Assembly (NCBI GenBank): GCA_966128725.1
Contig: CBHYLN010000010.1
Coordinates: forward strand, 1 to 58,344
Source of the DNA: JAFDZV01 sp966128725
Lineage (GTDB): Bacteria > Bacteroidota > Ignavibacteria > OLB7
Reading direction: 5' to 3'
DNA: 58,344 bases
This document shows, in pieces, positions 44,701 through 53,315 of this stretch; position 1 is the first letter of the stretch, and each line of letters begins with the position of its first letter. The notes below the pieces were generated by a model. The model did no database searches. It was not told where the DNA came from and saw nothing but the letters and a program-made list of their open reading frames with translations. A program made the translations under genes and the position numbers.

Positions 44701-45890
44701 TCAACGGCATTCAGGCGTTCCTCCTCCTGCAGCAACCGGCTGATACCGGTGCCCAGCGTAACGTCCGGCGTGCCGTTGGCGCCGCCAGCGGGATACCCGA
44801 TACCGTTGTCGCCATCCACGGCTATCAGGTAGCTGTTGGTGGAGGTATACGGATTGGTGAAATGCGACGGGATGGAGTCGTTCCGCTTCACGCGCCAACG
44901 AACCGGGCCGGCGCCGTAGAACAACACGCGCGTTGGTTTGCCCCCGGCCTGCTCCACGATGGCCGGCACCTTGTGCATGGCCAATGTGTCGATCATGAGA
45001 TCGAATTCCGGAAGCGGGCCGCCATCGCCACCGTACACGGCAATGCGCGCCGGATCAACGGTGGCAAGGTCCACGCCGGCCTGCTTGAAATCGTCGCTGG
45101 TAACCTCGTACAGGCCTTCCTCCTTCACCTCCACGCGCAGCCACGCGCGGGCATGCGGCCCTGCCGTGCGGCGTGCAAGCGAACCGGGCCGTTGGTCCAC
45201 CCGCCATGCCGACGCAACATTGCTGTTCACGAATGCCGAACGGGTGAATTCGCTGAGCGGGCCGCCAATCCCCCGCACCGCAACGGCAGCGGAACCGTAG
45301 TTCAAGCGCAGCCGAACGCTGAGCACCGGACGAAGCCGATTCGCGCGAGCATCAAATTGATATGGGAGCACGCCGATGACACCGGAGTGAACGTCGCGCG
45401 CGATGCCGGTGTATCGTAGTTCCGCAACAGGTCGTGAGGCCTGCCATGCCGCGTATGCCTGAGCCGAGGGGTTGTATCGTGGCCGCGAGAATCCAAGACT
45501 GTCCGGCTGGAGCGTGGGAACCGGCGCAAGGCGGGCGTCGATCGGGTCGGCATAGGTAACGCCAAGCACTTCCAGGCTTGCACCGGTTGGCCCGGGCAAC
45601 GCCACCGGGATGGTGATCACCATCGACATCGGCTGGCCGGCATCCCGACCGTTTGCCAGCACGGCGCCGGCCACCAACGGCAGCAGCAATCCGTTATCGG
45701 TGCGGTTGAACGTGACCGACGGCACCACCTCGATCGTTATGCCGCGCGAGTCGGACGCAAGAACGCGCGAACCCTGCGGGAGCAGGCCCACATTCTGCGC
45801 GCTCAGGGCCGCCGGAAGCAGCACAAGAAGCGAAGCGGCAATACCGATTCCGAGATTCGTTGGTTGACGCATGACAAGGTGTTTCTTCAT
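41793..45890 (-). CDS. porU: PorU-like type IX secretion sortase, peptidase C25 family
   Basis: This 1365-residue exported protein has a signal peptide (LGIGIAASLLVLLPAALSAQ). Its N-terminal half is beta-rich. The central gingipain-like C25 domain runs from about residue 645 (VLVIAHPDFM) to 960. It has VVLFGDGSYDYRN, the catalytic His in WVGHGN (H873) and the catalytic Cys in SAVTCNFGYFDDP (C908). The C terminus has FlgD-like and sorting-like modules (NFPNPMARETDF... NGVYLYRLRV). PorU cleaves the sorting domain of T9SS cargo and attaches the protein to A-LPS. The length is larger than the P. gingivalis protein, and assignment among C25 paralogues is by domain order. I chose the ATG at 45890; 45872 is an alternative. 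Other T9SS genes are not in this window. Confidence 0.87.
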   Translation of the reverse strand: MKKHLVMRQPTNLGIGIAASLLVLLPAALSAQNVGLLPQGSRVLASDSRGITIEVVPSVTFNRTDNGLLLPLVAGAVLANGRDAGQPMSMVITIPVALPGPTGASLEVLGVTYADPIDARLAPVPTLQPDSLGFSRPRYNPSAQAYAAWQASRPVAELRYTGIARDVHSGVIGVLPYQFDARANRLRPVLSVRLRLNYGSAAVAVRGIGGPLSEFTRSAFVNSNVASAWRVDQRPGSLARRTAGPHARAWLRVEVKEEGLYEVTSDDFKQAGVDLATVDPARIAVYGGDGGPLPEFDLMIDTLAMHKVPAIVEQAGGKPTRVLFYGAGPVRWRVKRNDSIPSHFTNPYTSTNSYLIAVDGDNGIGYPAGGANGTPDVTLGTGISRLLQEEERLNAVDIRKSGGSGRDWFGTQFQVDDARPADPRVFPMKLTGVDRSQRVLYRIRCANAGRSAANGGPGTFTVEQENQALGSFMVPGVGGEGIAWASAGTFVGGGGDIGADEMSRLRITYSNGVPATGYLDWYEIHYTRSLKAENDRLSFWSPAGTGLARYEVVDLSSNDVLGFDVTDPANPLQLQPQATDGRFVFTDQLRAPAASRHYFVCTRGSAKRVESVHTADIADLRARSLDVDVLVIAHPDFMKAGGRSASPVQRYLDHRRARGLSVEVVTTEQIYNEFSNGNLDPTAIRNYIAWAFSRWSHKLQYVVLFGDGSYDYRNIATRQKPLVPPYETDDADVYDHIESSCYDDFYARVTADGLGQIDAQTDVAIGRLAVETVDQADDVVDKIIRYEDVRNFGLWRQQLLLAADDDYPLGEGGGFTRQSESLWRLVPNWMEPKKVYVAAYPTEQAATRRKPAAEQDLSQSMDRGSVITNWVGHGNPNVWAHEYILEKDKFITSLTNDSLLTYVSAVTCNFGYFDDPTVVSGAELFLLHPTGGAIAVMTATRAVYIPPNEELMRSHFRALYARDPVTRAFPTIGQALMTTKFGRSGFSSNDEKFFLLGDPVLRLNLPTDSVEITAINGKRVDSAVVQVGALSQVTIEGVVRDQFGTLRADFNGTAIVSLYDADRTTKMESGEETPTVVYYGGRLFRGPANVTNGKFSITFRVPKDISFDSTAGRIHVYAYNATSDAAGATSNVRVFGADTTTVTDVKGPAILVYMGDRSFRSGDVVAAEPMLLVDLADPSGINSSGSSIGHRIEAWVDGDARSVDLTDSYQTLPTNYAEGSAERRLVGLTEPGEHTVRVRAWDIYNNAAEATAYFRIAEGNEQELRVEDVVNFPNPMARETDFLFRHNQTKPLDVHVSIYTTSGRKVRDLELKGTTDRFVRVHWDGTDADGQSLANGVYLYRLRVNVAGVEGGQQFETIEKVAVAR

Positions 45891-46069
45891 TGCTTGTACT
45901 GACGAACCGCCCCCATTGCTGGTGTACGCGGCTGCTGGCGGATCAGGACAATGCGGAGACGGCCACGAATTAGCCGCTTGCTCCACCGTTGCGCAAGGGC
46001 AATTGCAGGTACCACCACAATTGCCCCAAAATCACTGCACACATCCAACCACGCAAGCGGTCGGATGGT

Positions 46070-46813
46070 TCAATACGATCCTCCATCGGCCACATTACCG
46101 ATGTATTCCCGCCAGAACTTGAACAATTCCCAGGTGGCCCAGACATCACGCAAACAGTATTCCGCGATCTCCTCGTGTTTCCCCTCGCCCCAGAACCGTG
46201 GCACGTCGTAGCCGGTGATACCCTCGCCTTTCGGGCTCTTGATACCGAATGCCTTGCAGTAGAAATCGAAGTTGAAACGGCGCGTGGCACCATTGCTGCC
46301 GAACCCCCTGAAGCTGAGCTCCTCCTGAAGATCGACATGCTGGTCGTATTTCCAGCGCGATCCGGACATCAGGTTGCGGCTTGGTTTTACACGCAACGCG
46401 GCCGAGCGCAGCATCAGGAAGGGACAGTCGAAGCCGCGCCCGTTGAACGTGATCAACGTGTAGCCTCCACGCGCACGCCCCTTGTGCAATACCTCCCACC
46501 AACGCTCCATCAGCAGGCGCTCCGGCATTGTACGCCAGATCGATCCGTCGGACAGCCGTCCTTCGGTTTCGGGTGCTTCGTCGTCGCCTGTGTTGGAGTA
46601 CACGCAGGCGATGGGCTCGGCATCCATCGAGGCAACCGAGATCATCCCCAACGACACCACACGGGCGGTAAGCGGGTTCAGGCTCATCATCCGCTTGCGC
46701 TCGTCGCGCTCCTCGTCGGTCTCGGCGCCGCGCAGCAGATATTCCTGCTGCGCCGGATCCAGCGACTCGAACTCGAGCGCGGCCGTTTCGATATCGAAGA
46801 TCAGGTATGACAT
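46070..46813 (-). CDS. DnaQ-like 3'-5' exonuclease (DNA_pol_B_exo2 type)
   Basis: This 247-residue predicted DEDD exonuclease has motif I IFDIET at the N terminus, motif II in ITFNGRGFDCPFLMLRS and motif III YCLRDVWATWELF. This is the order of stand-alone PolB-like exonuclease 2 proteins, which are widespread in Bacteroidota and Chlorobiota. It is cytosolic and probably acts on DNA or RNA ends. The ATG at 46813 places DIET near the start, as usual. It sits between porU and coaD on the same strand. Confidence 0.85.
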   Translation of the reverse strand: MSYLIFDIETAALEFESLDPAQQEYLLRGAETDEERDERKRMMSLNPLTARVVSLGMISVASMDAEPIACVYSNTGDDEAPETEGRLSDGSIWRTMPERLLMERWWEVLHKGRARGGYTLITFNGRGFDCPFLMLRSAALRVKPSRNLMSGSRWKYDQHVDLQEELSFRGFGSNGATRRFNFDFYCKAFGIKSPKGEGITGYDVPRFWGEGKHEEIAEYCLRDVWATWELFKFWREYIGNVADGGSY

Positions 46814-46956
46814 CAGATGTAAACGGATTGGAAGCTGGTATTCCATGAAACATTCGCGGCCGGAAACAACACCGCGCGAACCGCAGCCGGCCGGCGAACG
46901 CCTAGCATAGCCACTGGCAACACACGGGGCACCACACAGGCCATCGAAGCAACGCG

Positions 46957-47439
46957 CTAGGCCTGCCGGCGCTTATCCATCAGCGCATGCAACACCGGTT
47001 CCGGTACGAACTCCGCGACGTCGGCGTTGTAGCGGTTCAGCTCGCGAATGATGGAGGAGTTGAGATAGGAATAGCGCTCGTTCGGCATCATGAAAATGGT
47101 GCTGATCTCCTCGCGCATCTTGCGGTTCATCAGCGCCATCTGCAGCTCGTACTCGAAATCGCTCACCGCGCGCAACCCGCGCACAATCGCCAACGCGCCC
47201 TCGGCTTCCGCGAACTCCACGATCAACCCACCACAGAGCTTTACCTCAACGTTGCTGTAATCGGCCAGCGACGCGGCGGCCAGATCGAACCGTTCCTGCT
47301 GTGTGAACAAGGTCTGCTTCGCGCTGTTGATGGCCAGCGCCACGATCACACGGTCGAACATGCGCGCCGCACGGGCGATGATATCGATGTGACCGTTGGT
47401 GATCGGATCGAATGTGCCAGGATAAACCGCGGTTCTCAT
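46957..47439 (-). CDS. coaD: Phosphopantetheine adenylyltransferase
   Basis: This 160-residue enzyme of coenzyme A synthesis transfers AMP from ATP to 4'-phosphopantetheine. The HIGH-type loop is YPGTFDPITNGHIDII at the N terminus, followed by VRGLRAVSDFEYELQMALMNRKM, and the ISSTxxR-like YSYLNSSIIRELNRY closes the active site. The size is normal. It lies 172 bp after rsmD on the same strand, a common neighbour pair in bacteria. Confidence 0.96.
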   Translation of the reverse strand: MRTAVYPGTFDPITNGHIDIIARAARMFDRVIVALAINSAKQTLFTQQERFDLAAASLADYSNVEVKLCGGLIVEFAEAEGALAIVRGLRAVSDFEYELQMALMNRKMREEISTIFMMPNERYSYLNSSIIRELNRYNADVAEFVPEPVLHALMDKRRQA

Positions 47440-47611
47440 ATAGTCAGGGATGGCCGTATGGAAATGCCGGCACACCGAATGCCGGCGGATGCGCCAAGAT
47501 AGCGAGATCACACGCTTGCATGACGGAAGGCCACGCGGCACAGCGCCGCACCGGCACGTGCAAATCTGATCGGACACGGTCAGGCACGGACCTGATCAAG
47601 CACAGGCCTGC

Positions 47612-48160
47612 TCAGGCACGGGAGAAGATCGTGATGCGGGTATCGCCAAACGAACGTTCGGCTACCACGGTCGCGCCCTCCGGCGCGGCCAGCAACTGCG
47701 TGCCGGCATGTTCAACAACCAGCACGCCGTCGTCGGCAAGCGGGCCGCCTGGCGCCAGAAGCGCACGCACCAGCGCGTTGAACACCGGCGCGGCGTACGG
47801 TGGATCCACCAGAATCAGATCGTATCGCCCGGCGTCCTGCACCACGAACTTCATGGCATCGCGCGTGCGCACGTCGGCACGGTCGGTAATGCCAAGCGCA
47901 TGCAGATTGTCGGCAATCACACCGGAGACACGGCGATCAAATTCCACGAACGTGCAATGCTCGGCGCCCCGGCTCAGGGCTTCGATGCCCAGCGCACCGG
48001 TACCGGCATACAGATCAAGCACGCGGGCGCCCTCGAACTCAATCCGGGTGGCAAGCATGTTGAACACCGATTCGCGCACGCGATCGGTTGTGGGGCGCAG
48101 CATTGAGCTTTGTGTGCTCTTCAACGTGCGCCCGCCGAACTCGCCGGCAATTATTCTCAT
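47612..48160 (-). CDS. rsmD: 16S rRNA (guanine966-N2)-methyltransferase
   Basis: This 182-residue SAM-dependent methyltransferase modifies G966 in 16S rRNA. It shows MRIIAGEFGGR, RPTTDRVRESVFN, the SAM loop LDLYAGTGALGIEAL and the catalytic DPPY in LILVDPPY. The length is normal. It starts 3 bp after the upstream helix-hairpin-helix gene, so they are co-transcribed. Confidence 0.96.
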   Translation of the reverse strand: MRIIAGEFGGRTLKSTQSSMLRPTTDRVRESVFNMLATRIEFEGARVLDLYAGTGALGIEALSRGAEHCTFVEFDRRVSGVIADNLHALGITDRADVRTRDAMKFVVQDAGRYDLILVDPPYAAPVFNALVRALLAPGGPLADDGVLVVEHAGTQLLAAPEGATVVAERSFGDTRITIFSRA

Positions 48161-48163
48161 TGG

Positions 48164-48703
48164 CTATCGTACCACAATAAACGGTTTCATCTTGGCGAAC
48201 TTCTTTTCGCCTATCCCCTTCACGTCCATGATCTCCTCCACATTCCGAAACGGAACATGGCGGCGGCGGTCGATGATGGCGTCGGCTGTTTTCTCGCCAA
48301 CGCCGGGAAGTTTCATCAGTTCCGGTTTCGGTGCACTGTTCAGGTCAACCGGCGCGGTAGGCGCGCCTTTGCCGGGCGTGGTTCCGGCCGGACGCTCTAC
48401 GGCGTCGACAAGTTCCTCGGCAGTAACATCGGCCTGGGTTGTGGGCTGCCACGGCGCTGCCGTATCGGCTACGGCCAGAAGGCGTCGCACCTCGGCCATG
48501 CGTTCGGCTCGATAGGCGGCCACCACCGAGTCGTGCCGCCGCATCAGCAGCATAAGCTCGCGGTGCGCGGGCATCGCGCCACGATCCTCAACAAACGTTG
48601 TATACAGGAACCCTCCCAACGCGGTGGCGGCAAGCACCAACGTCACCGTGACGTCGCCGCGCGTGAGCCCCAGCTTGGACTCAAGCTTCGTAACTCGTGC
48701 CAT
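48164..48703 (-). CDS. ComEA-like helix-hairpin-helix membrane protein
   Basis: This 179-residue protein has one N-terminal transmembrane helix (about residues 18-37, VTVTLVLAATALGGFLYTTF), an extended middle, and a C-terminal tandem HhH domain (VDLNSAPKPELMKLPGVGEKTADAIIDRRR..., DVKGIGEKKFAKMKPFI). This is the layout of ComEA-type DNA-binding proteins of the envelope. Involvement in DNA uptake is plausible but not shown. It shares an operon with rsmD. The start at 48703 gives the short pre-helix segment expected. Confidence 0.85.
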   Translation of the reverse strand: MARVTKLESKLGLTRGDVTVTLVLAATALGGFLYTTFVEDRGAMPAHRELMLLMRRHDSVVAAYRAERMAEVRRLLAVADTAAPWQPTTQADVTAEELVDAVERPAGTTPGKGAPTAPVDLNSAPKPELMKLPGVGEKTADAIIDRRRHVPFRNVEEIMDVKGIGEKKFAKMKPFIVVR

Positions 48704-48804
48704 GGCTCTCTCACTCGGTGCCGCGTGTGGCCGGCGGGTATGGTGTGGCGGGGGTTGCCGATCTCGGGGCAATCGGCCAGCGGGGGTTGCGAACTGTTTC
48801 AGCG

Positions 48805-48834
48805 GCAAGATAACGACACTTGAAGTGCGATCAA
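48805..48834 (-). promoter_or_regulatory. Promoter candidate of the HhH-rsmD-coaD operon
   Basis: TTG (48834-48832), 19 nt and TATCTTGC (48812-48805) are near consensus. Its -33 box sits 3 nt from the -33 box of the divergent tRNA-Thr promoter. Confidence 0.5.
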
Positions 48835-48837
48835 CGC

Positions 48838-48868
48838 TTGTGCCAATTCTGTCGCACGGCTATCTTTG
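48838..48868 (+). promoter_or_regulatory. Bacteroidota-type promoter of tRNA-Thr
   Basis: TTG at 48838-48840, a 20-nt spacer and TATCTTTG at 48861-48868 match exactly, with the same boxes and spacing as the tRNA-Lys promoter. The tRNA begins 10 bp later. Confidence 0.82.
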
Positions 48869-48878
48869 TGGCCCTTCC

Positions 48879-48954
48879 GCCCGCATAGCTCAACTGGCAG
48901 AGCATCTGATTTGTAATCAGAAGGTTGCAGGTTCGATTCCTGTTGCGGGCTCCA
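48879..48954 (+). tRNA. tRNA-Thr (anticodon TGT)
   Basis: The cloverleaf has acceptor GCCCGCA with TGCGGGC, D-arm AGCTCAACTGGCAGAGC, anticodon loop TTTGTAA and T-loop GGTTCGATTCC. The 3' end is T-CCA, so CCA is encoded here, unlike in the tRNA-Lys gene. It decodes ACA and related threonine codons. Confidence 0.96.
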
Positions 48955-49049
48955 TCAAGCAAACATGGCGGCAATTCCGGCAATCGGGGTTGCCGCTTGG
49001 CGTTTGAAGGGCACCGAATCACTGCTCGCCAGTGTTGTTCAACCGTCTG

Positions 49050-49715
49050 TTAGTCGCATTGCGGGCCTGTGGCATCGGACATCACAACCATGAAGCGATA
49101 CCCACCCTTCACACGCTGCGTGGCCACCCACACGTAACGCTGCGGTATTCCCTTGCCACTGCCACCGGTATACCACTCCCACTTCGCAATCGTGGAATAG
49201 CCGTACTCCTTGTCTCGGACGCGGGCCAGCCGGGCCGCCGAAATCGAGGCAACAGGAATGGCGCCTGCCATCGGCTTGCCAAACGTTCGCTGCAACGGAT
49301 CGAGCACCGCGGCCGCGAACATCCGCAGCCTTGACATATCGTTCGTGGCGATCCGGCGAACCTCCCACGTGATGTATATCGCCTTGCGGTGGCAGCGTTT
49401 GATGTCGAGAACGTCGAAGTGCAGGCACTGCGATTGCTTCGTGCCCGGCCCTGCCAGGCAGCCACGATCGCCCGCGGGCACCGTGTCGGCAGCCACCAGG
49501 TAGGCATACGCATCGTCCCTGTTCAGAATATCCTCACTGCTGGAGAGGTTGCTGTAATCCCAGGCGGTGGAGTCCACAAGTTCCAGAACCGCAGAATCCG
49601 GCATGCCAAGCCAGGCGCCGCAGAGCCCGAACAACGAGTCCGGCGGGATGGACTGCGCGGCCGCCGCAGCGGTTGCCAGGATCATCCCAACAAGAACAGC
49701 ACGAAGTAGTCGCAT
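49050..49715 (-). CDS. Exported protein of unknown function
   Basis: This 221-residue protein has a signal peptide (LLRAVLVGMILATAAAAAQ). The mature part starts SIPPDSLFGLCGAWLGMPDSAV and has four cysteines. No domain was recognised. A promoter near consensus lies directly upstream (49736-49767), so it is transcribed alone. Confidence 0.6.
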   Translation of the reverse strand: MRLLRAVLVGMILATAAAAAQSIPPDSLFGLCGAWLGMPDSAVLELVDSTAWDYSNLSSSEDILNRDDAYAYLVAADTVPAGDRGCLAGPGTKQSQCLHFDVLDIKRCHRKAIYITWEVRRIATNDMSRLRMFAAAVLDPLQRTFGKPMAGAIPVASISAARLARVRDKEYGYSTIAKWEWYTGGSGKGIPQRYVWVATQRVKGGYRFMVVMSDATGPQCD

Positions 49716-49735
49716 TCATTTCTCCATGAGTTGTG

Positions 49736-49767
49736 CAAGGATAGGCCCATGCAACTGCATGCGCAAA
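49736..49767 (-). promoter_or_regulatory. Promoter candidate of the 221-residue exported protein gene
   Basis: TTTG (49767-49764), a 20-nt spacer and TATCCTTG (49743-49736) have one mismatch in the -7 box. The predicted start leaves a leader of about 15 nt. Confidence 0.6.
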
Positions 49768-49842
49768 CCGGAATTCCGATATCCTTACGCCCGCGTTGTG
49801 ATCCGCTGCCGCGCTCCCGGCAAAGCCCGCACCCGAAACACA

Positions 49843-49876
49843 AAGGCGCCCCCGGACAATGTCCCGAGAGCGCCTT
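49843..49876 (-). terminator. Terminator of the 287-residue lipoprotein gene
   Basis: The outer stem AAGGCGC/GCGCCTT encloses an inner GGAC/GTCC pair, and the 3' side on the minus strand continues TTTGTGTTTC. It lies about 35 nt after the stop codon. Confidence 0.75.
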
Positions 49877-49911
49877 GTTGAATACGAAAAGCCTGCGTGG
49901 CCGAACCGCGA

Positions 49912-50775
49912 TCAGTTCCCGGTTGCCAGCACGCGGGTCATGGCCGATACATAGCCGGTCACCGGAAGCGTGAAGCTCGGGATGGTGACACCGCTGACGG
50001 TCGTGCCGGATACATCGATCACCTTCCCCTGCCGTTCCTCGCGGGCGATCACACCCAGCGACGGCACGGTCCAGGTTGTGCGCGCCAACGATTCGCTCTT
50101 CAGCTTCACTGCCTGCACACCAACAATCGGAATCGAGATCAGCACGGAGACGCTGACCTCCAGCTTGTGTGTTGTCTTGGTGGCGGTATAGCTGGTTCCG
50201 CCGATGGTGATCGACTCGGTGGTCGACGCCGTCGCCGAATCAGCAACGCCGATCTTCACCCCCTGAAAACCCGGGATCGCAAGATCCATCTGCACGGTAT
50301 CGGCGGCCTCGCCCACGAACCACTTCGCCACCGTGGCGTTCAGGCGCGCCTCCTGCATCCACTGCCGGCCAAGATCCACATTGATAACGCTGGTTGTGCT
50401 GACGTCCAGATCCGGGGCCAGCGACGCATAACGGTAGATATCGTTGGTGCCGGACTGTTGCTGAAGCCGGACGGAGTCCGCCACGGTAATAATGCTGCCA
50501 CCGGCGATGATGCTGTCCACATATACGGCAACGCCGGTGCGGCCATACACCGAAGCCGATGGGTTGACAAGTGTCCATGTGCGCGTGCGCTCGGTAAGCG
50601 CCACCTTCTGCCCCGTGCTGGGATCGGTCTGGTAGCTGTTCATCTCGTAGCGGGCCCCCTGCTTGAAACTCATGGTGGCTGCCGGCGGGGTTGGCCCTGG
50701 ATCGCTGGGTGTTGTCTCACAGGCGGCGAGGCTGGTAAGCCCCAGCAATGCGATTACAAGCGTGCGTGCGTTCAT
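49912..50775 (-). CDS. Lipoprotein of unknown function
   Basis: This 287-residue protein has a clean lipobox LAAC (C19) after MNARTLVIALLGLTSL. A Pro/Thr linker (TTPSDPGPTPPA) and a beta-rich domain with many Ser/Thr/Val follow. No family was recognised. It is flanked by a terminator at 49843-49876 and has the divergent DUF4331 gene upstream. Confidence 0.68.
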   Translation of the reverse strand: MNARTLVIALLGLTSLAACETTPSDPGPTPPAATMSFKQGARYEMNSYQTDPSTGQKVALTERTRTWTLVNPSASVYGRTGVAVYVDSIIAGGSIITVADSVRLQQQSGTNDIYRYASLAPDLDVSTTSVINVDLGRQWMQEARLNATVAKWFVGEAADTVQMDLAIPGFQGVKIGVADSATASTTESITIGGTSYTATKTTHKLEVSVSVLISIPIVGVQAVKLKSESLARTTWTVPSLGVIAREERQGKVIDVSGTTVSGVTIPSFTLPVTGYVSAMTRVLATGN

Positions 50776-51251
50776 GTCTGGTTCTCTCGCGTTATAGGAG
50801 TTCGGAGTCCTGCCGGCCCGCGCACAGGATGCGGCGGATCGGCCTGGCCCTGATCGATATGCTATTCAAGTGATTCCGACGGCGGGCCGATTGTGACATC
50901 TGGCCCATCCGGCGGCCGTGTTGCCCGTGGACACACGGAAACCGACCACAAGTTTAATCATACAACATGGATAGGCCGCCGCCCAACAGGCAAACCGGGA
51001 TAACGGCGTGCCCCGTTGCCCGCAACCAGCACAACGTATGTGGCGGACAACATGTTAGGCCGCACCATAACCGACCACGCCCGAAAGCCCCATGGACACT
51101 GGCTTACACCGGCCTGGAGGCATCATCACATGCGCCTGCCCACCGCTCCGCGCAATCCAAACACACGCAACGCTCGTAGGTGAAGGAGAACCTTTGATAC
51201 CTCCCAGGATGGTGCAAGGGACGATTCATTCACAAACATACTCAGACCGCT
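50776..51251. other. Divergent intergenic region lipoprotein / DUF4331
   Basis: This 476-bp gap has no gene I can support. It should hold promoters for both flanking genes, but no full consensus box was found. TAAACTTG (50956-50949, minus) is a partial match without a well-placed -33 box. Confidence 0.45.
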
Positions 51252-53315
51252 ATGCGAACATTTCTAAAGCGAGGCGCCCCACTTCTTGCAGCCATTGGGA
51301 TAGCGCTCCCGATCGGTCTCGGTTGGGCATCCAGCCATCGCGAGGCACCGCTGATCAGCAACGACCCCCTTGCCGACAACACCGATCTGTACGCGTTCCG
51401 CAGCCCGGACGACACAAACACGGTGACGCTGATTGCCAACTACATTCCGTTCGAGCTTCCCGAAGGCGGACCGAACTACTTCAGCTTCGGCGAGAACATC
51501 CGCTACGAGATCCACGTGGACAACGACGCCGCCAAGGCGGGCGACGAACTGACCTATCGTTTCACGTTCACGAACACGAACGAGGACCCCACCACGTTCT
51601 TCAACATCCGCCTTGCCAAGCAGAATCTGAAGACGACCTACAAGTGCGAGCGCAGCACCGACGGCGGGCAGACCTGGACGACGATCATCAACAACGGAGT
51701 GGTGCCGCCGGCGAACATCGGCCCGCGCTCGATCGAGGGCGCAGCCGGCCTGAACACGCCGTACGAAACGCTGATGGCCAACGCCATCACAACGGCGAAT
51801 ACCGGCGAGAAGATTTTCTGCGGCCCGGTGGACGATCCGTTCTTCGTGGACCTTGGCGGCATCTTCGACCTGGGCCAGACACGCGACAAGAACGGCACCG
51901 GCGCCGATCGCGCACGCGACGGCCTGGCAGGTTTCAACTGCCATACGATCGCAATTCAGGTGCCGATCCAGACGCTGCAGAAGGACCACAAGGCGGTGAG
52001 CAATGCCACCAACATTCTGGACGGCGATTACGTGATAGGCGTATGGGCCTCGGCCTCGCGCCCGCAGATCACAACGCTGAGCAAGACCGGTGCGAAGCCG
52101 GCTGTTTCCGGCGACTGGGTTCAGGTGTCGCGCCTTGGCATGCCGCTCACCAACGAAGCGGTGATCCCGATCGGCATGAAGGATAAGTGGAATGCCACCA
52201 GCCCGTACGACGGAACGAACGAGCTGTCGTTCGCGCCGTATTTCGTGAACCCCGAGCTGGCACTGTACATGGACGACAGTCAGTTCGGCGGCGCTGTTCC
52301 GGCGCTTGCGCCGCTGCGCATCCAGAGCAAGTCGCTGGGCGCGTTCGACTTCCGCAACGGCAAGGACGGCCTGTACGGTCTGCCGCAGAGCGCACGCTCG
52401 GGCACGGCGCTCAGCGATTCGGCCTTCGGCTCGATCCTCCTTCAGCAGGGCGCGCCGCGTTCGGCGGACCTGCTCCCGATCTTCTACACGGGCGTGCCCA
52501 ACCTGCGCCCGTACCAGCTTGCCACCGGCAAAACCGGCGGCCCGCTTTCAGAAGGCAAGCCGTTCATCAACAACTTCCTTCCTTCGCTTGGCGACATGCT
52601 TCGCCTGAACATGGCGGTGCCGGTTACGCCGCGCAACCATCCGGACTTCAGCTCCGAGGGCATCATCGCCACGGCGGTGCTGGGCCTTACCAACCCGACG
52701 TACACGAACCCGAATCTGCAGTGGATACCGAACATGGACGGCTTCCCCAACGGCCGACGCCTTGAGGACGATGTTACCCGCATCGAACTGCAGGCCGTGG
52801 GTGGCGTGGCGCTGGCAGCGATCGGCCTTTGGTACGACGACTACACCGGCACCGGAAGCCCGGTAACCCCGAACCTGCTGAGCGTGCTCACGTATTCGGC
52901 CGGGCCGGAAGCCAACGATGTGCCGCTGCGCAACACGTTCCCGTACATGGCGCCGCCGCACCGCGGGTACGACTACAACAAGCGCCTTACCACCGGTGCC
53001 GTTCGCGGCGATGACGGCGGCAGCGCGCTTGGCATGGCTGCACCGGCCGGATTCTTCGTTGGCCGCAACTACCCGAACCCGGCCAATACGTCGACCACGT
53101 TGCGCTTCCACCTGAACGCAACAAGCATGGTCACGATGGTTGTGTACAACAACGAAGGACGCGCGGTGGCCACGATTGTGGACGGGCAACTGGGCAGCGG
53201 CGATCACCAGGCAACCTGGGCGCCCGATGCAAGCATGCCTTCCGGCACGTACGTGGTGGCGCTGAACGTTGGCGATGCCACGGTTGCAACCACGAAGCTG
53301 ACGCTGGTACGATAA
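51252..53315 (+). CDS. DUF4331 family secreted protein with T9SS sorting domain
   Basis: This 687-residue protein has a signal peptide (PLLAAIGIALPIGLGWA) followed by SSHREAPLISNDPLADNTDLYAFRSPD, the hallmark start of DUF4331. The family domain fills residues 27-600. Residues about 610-687 (NYPNPANTSTTLRFHL, VVYNNEGRAVATIV, MPSGTYVVALNVGDATVATTKLTLV) form a standard T9SS type A sorting domain, so the protein should be sent to the surface and cleaved by a PorU. The biochemical function of DUF4331 is not known. It is followed by a TPR lipoprotein gene and a TonB-dependent receptor gene on the same strand. Confidence 0.88.
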   Translation: MRTFLKRGAPLLAAIGIALPIGLGWASSHREAPLISNDPLADNTDLYAFRSPDDTNTVTLIANYIPFELPEGGPNYFSFGENIRYEIHVDNDAAKAGDELTYRFTFTNTNEDPTTFFNIRLAKQNLKTTYKCERSTDGGQTWTTIINNGVVPPANIGPRSIEGAAGLNTPYETLMANAITTANTGEKIFCGPVDDPFFVDLGGIFDLGQTRDKNGTGADRARDGLAGFNCHTIAIQVPIQTLQKDHKAVSNATNILDGDYVIGVWASASRPQITTLSKTGAKPAVSGDWVQVSRLGMPLTNEAVIPIGMKDKWNATSPYDGTNELSFAPYFVNPELALYMDDSQFGGAVPALAPLRIQSKSLGAFDFRNGKDGLYGLPQSARSGTALSDSAFGSILLQQGAPRSADLLPIFYTGVPNLRPYQLATGKTGGPLSEGKPFINNFLPSLGDMLRLNMAVPVTPRNHPDFSSEGIIATAVLGLTNPTYTNPNLQWIPNMDGFPNGRRLEDDVTRIELQAVGGVALAAIGLWYDDYTGTGSPVTPNLLSVLTYSAGPEANDVPLRNTFPYMAPPHRGYDYNKRLTTGAVRGDDGGSALGMAAPAGFFVGRNYPNPANTSTTLRFHLNATSMVTMVVYNNEGRAVATIVDGQLGSGDHQATWAPDASMPSGTYVVALNVGDATVATTKLTLVR

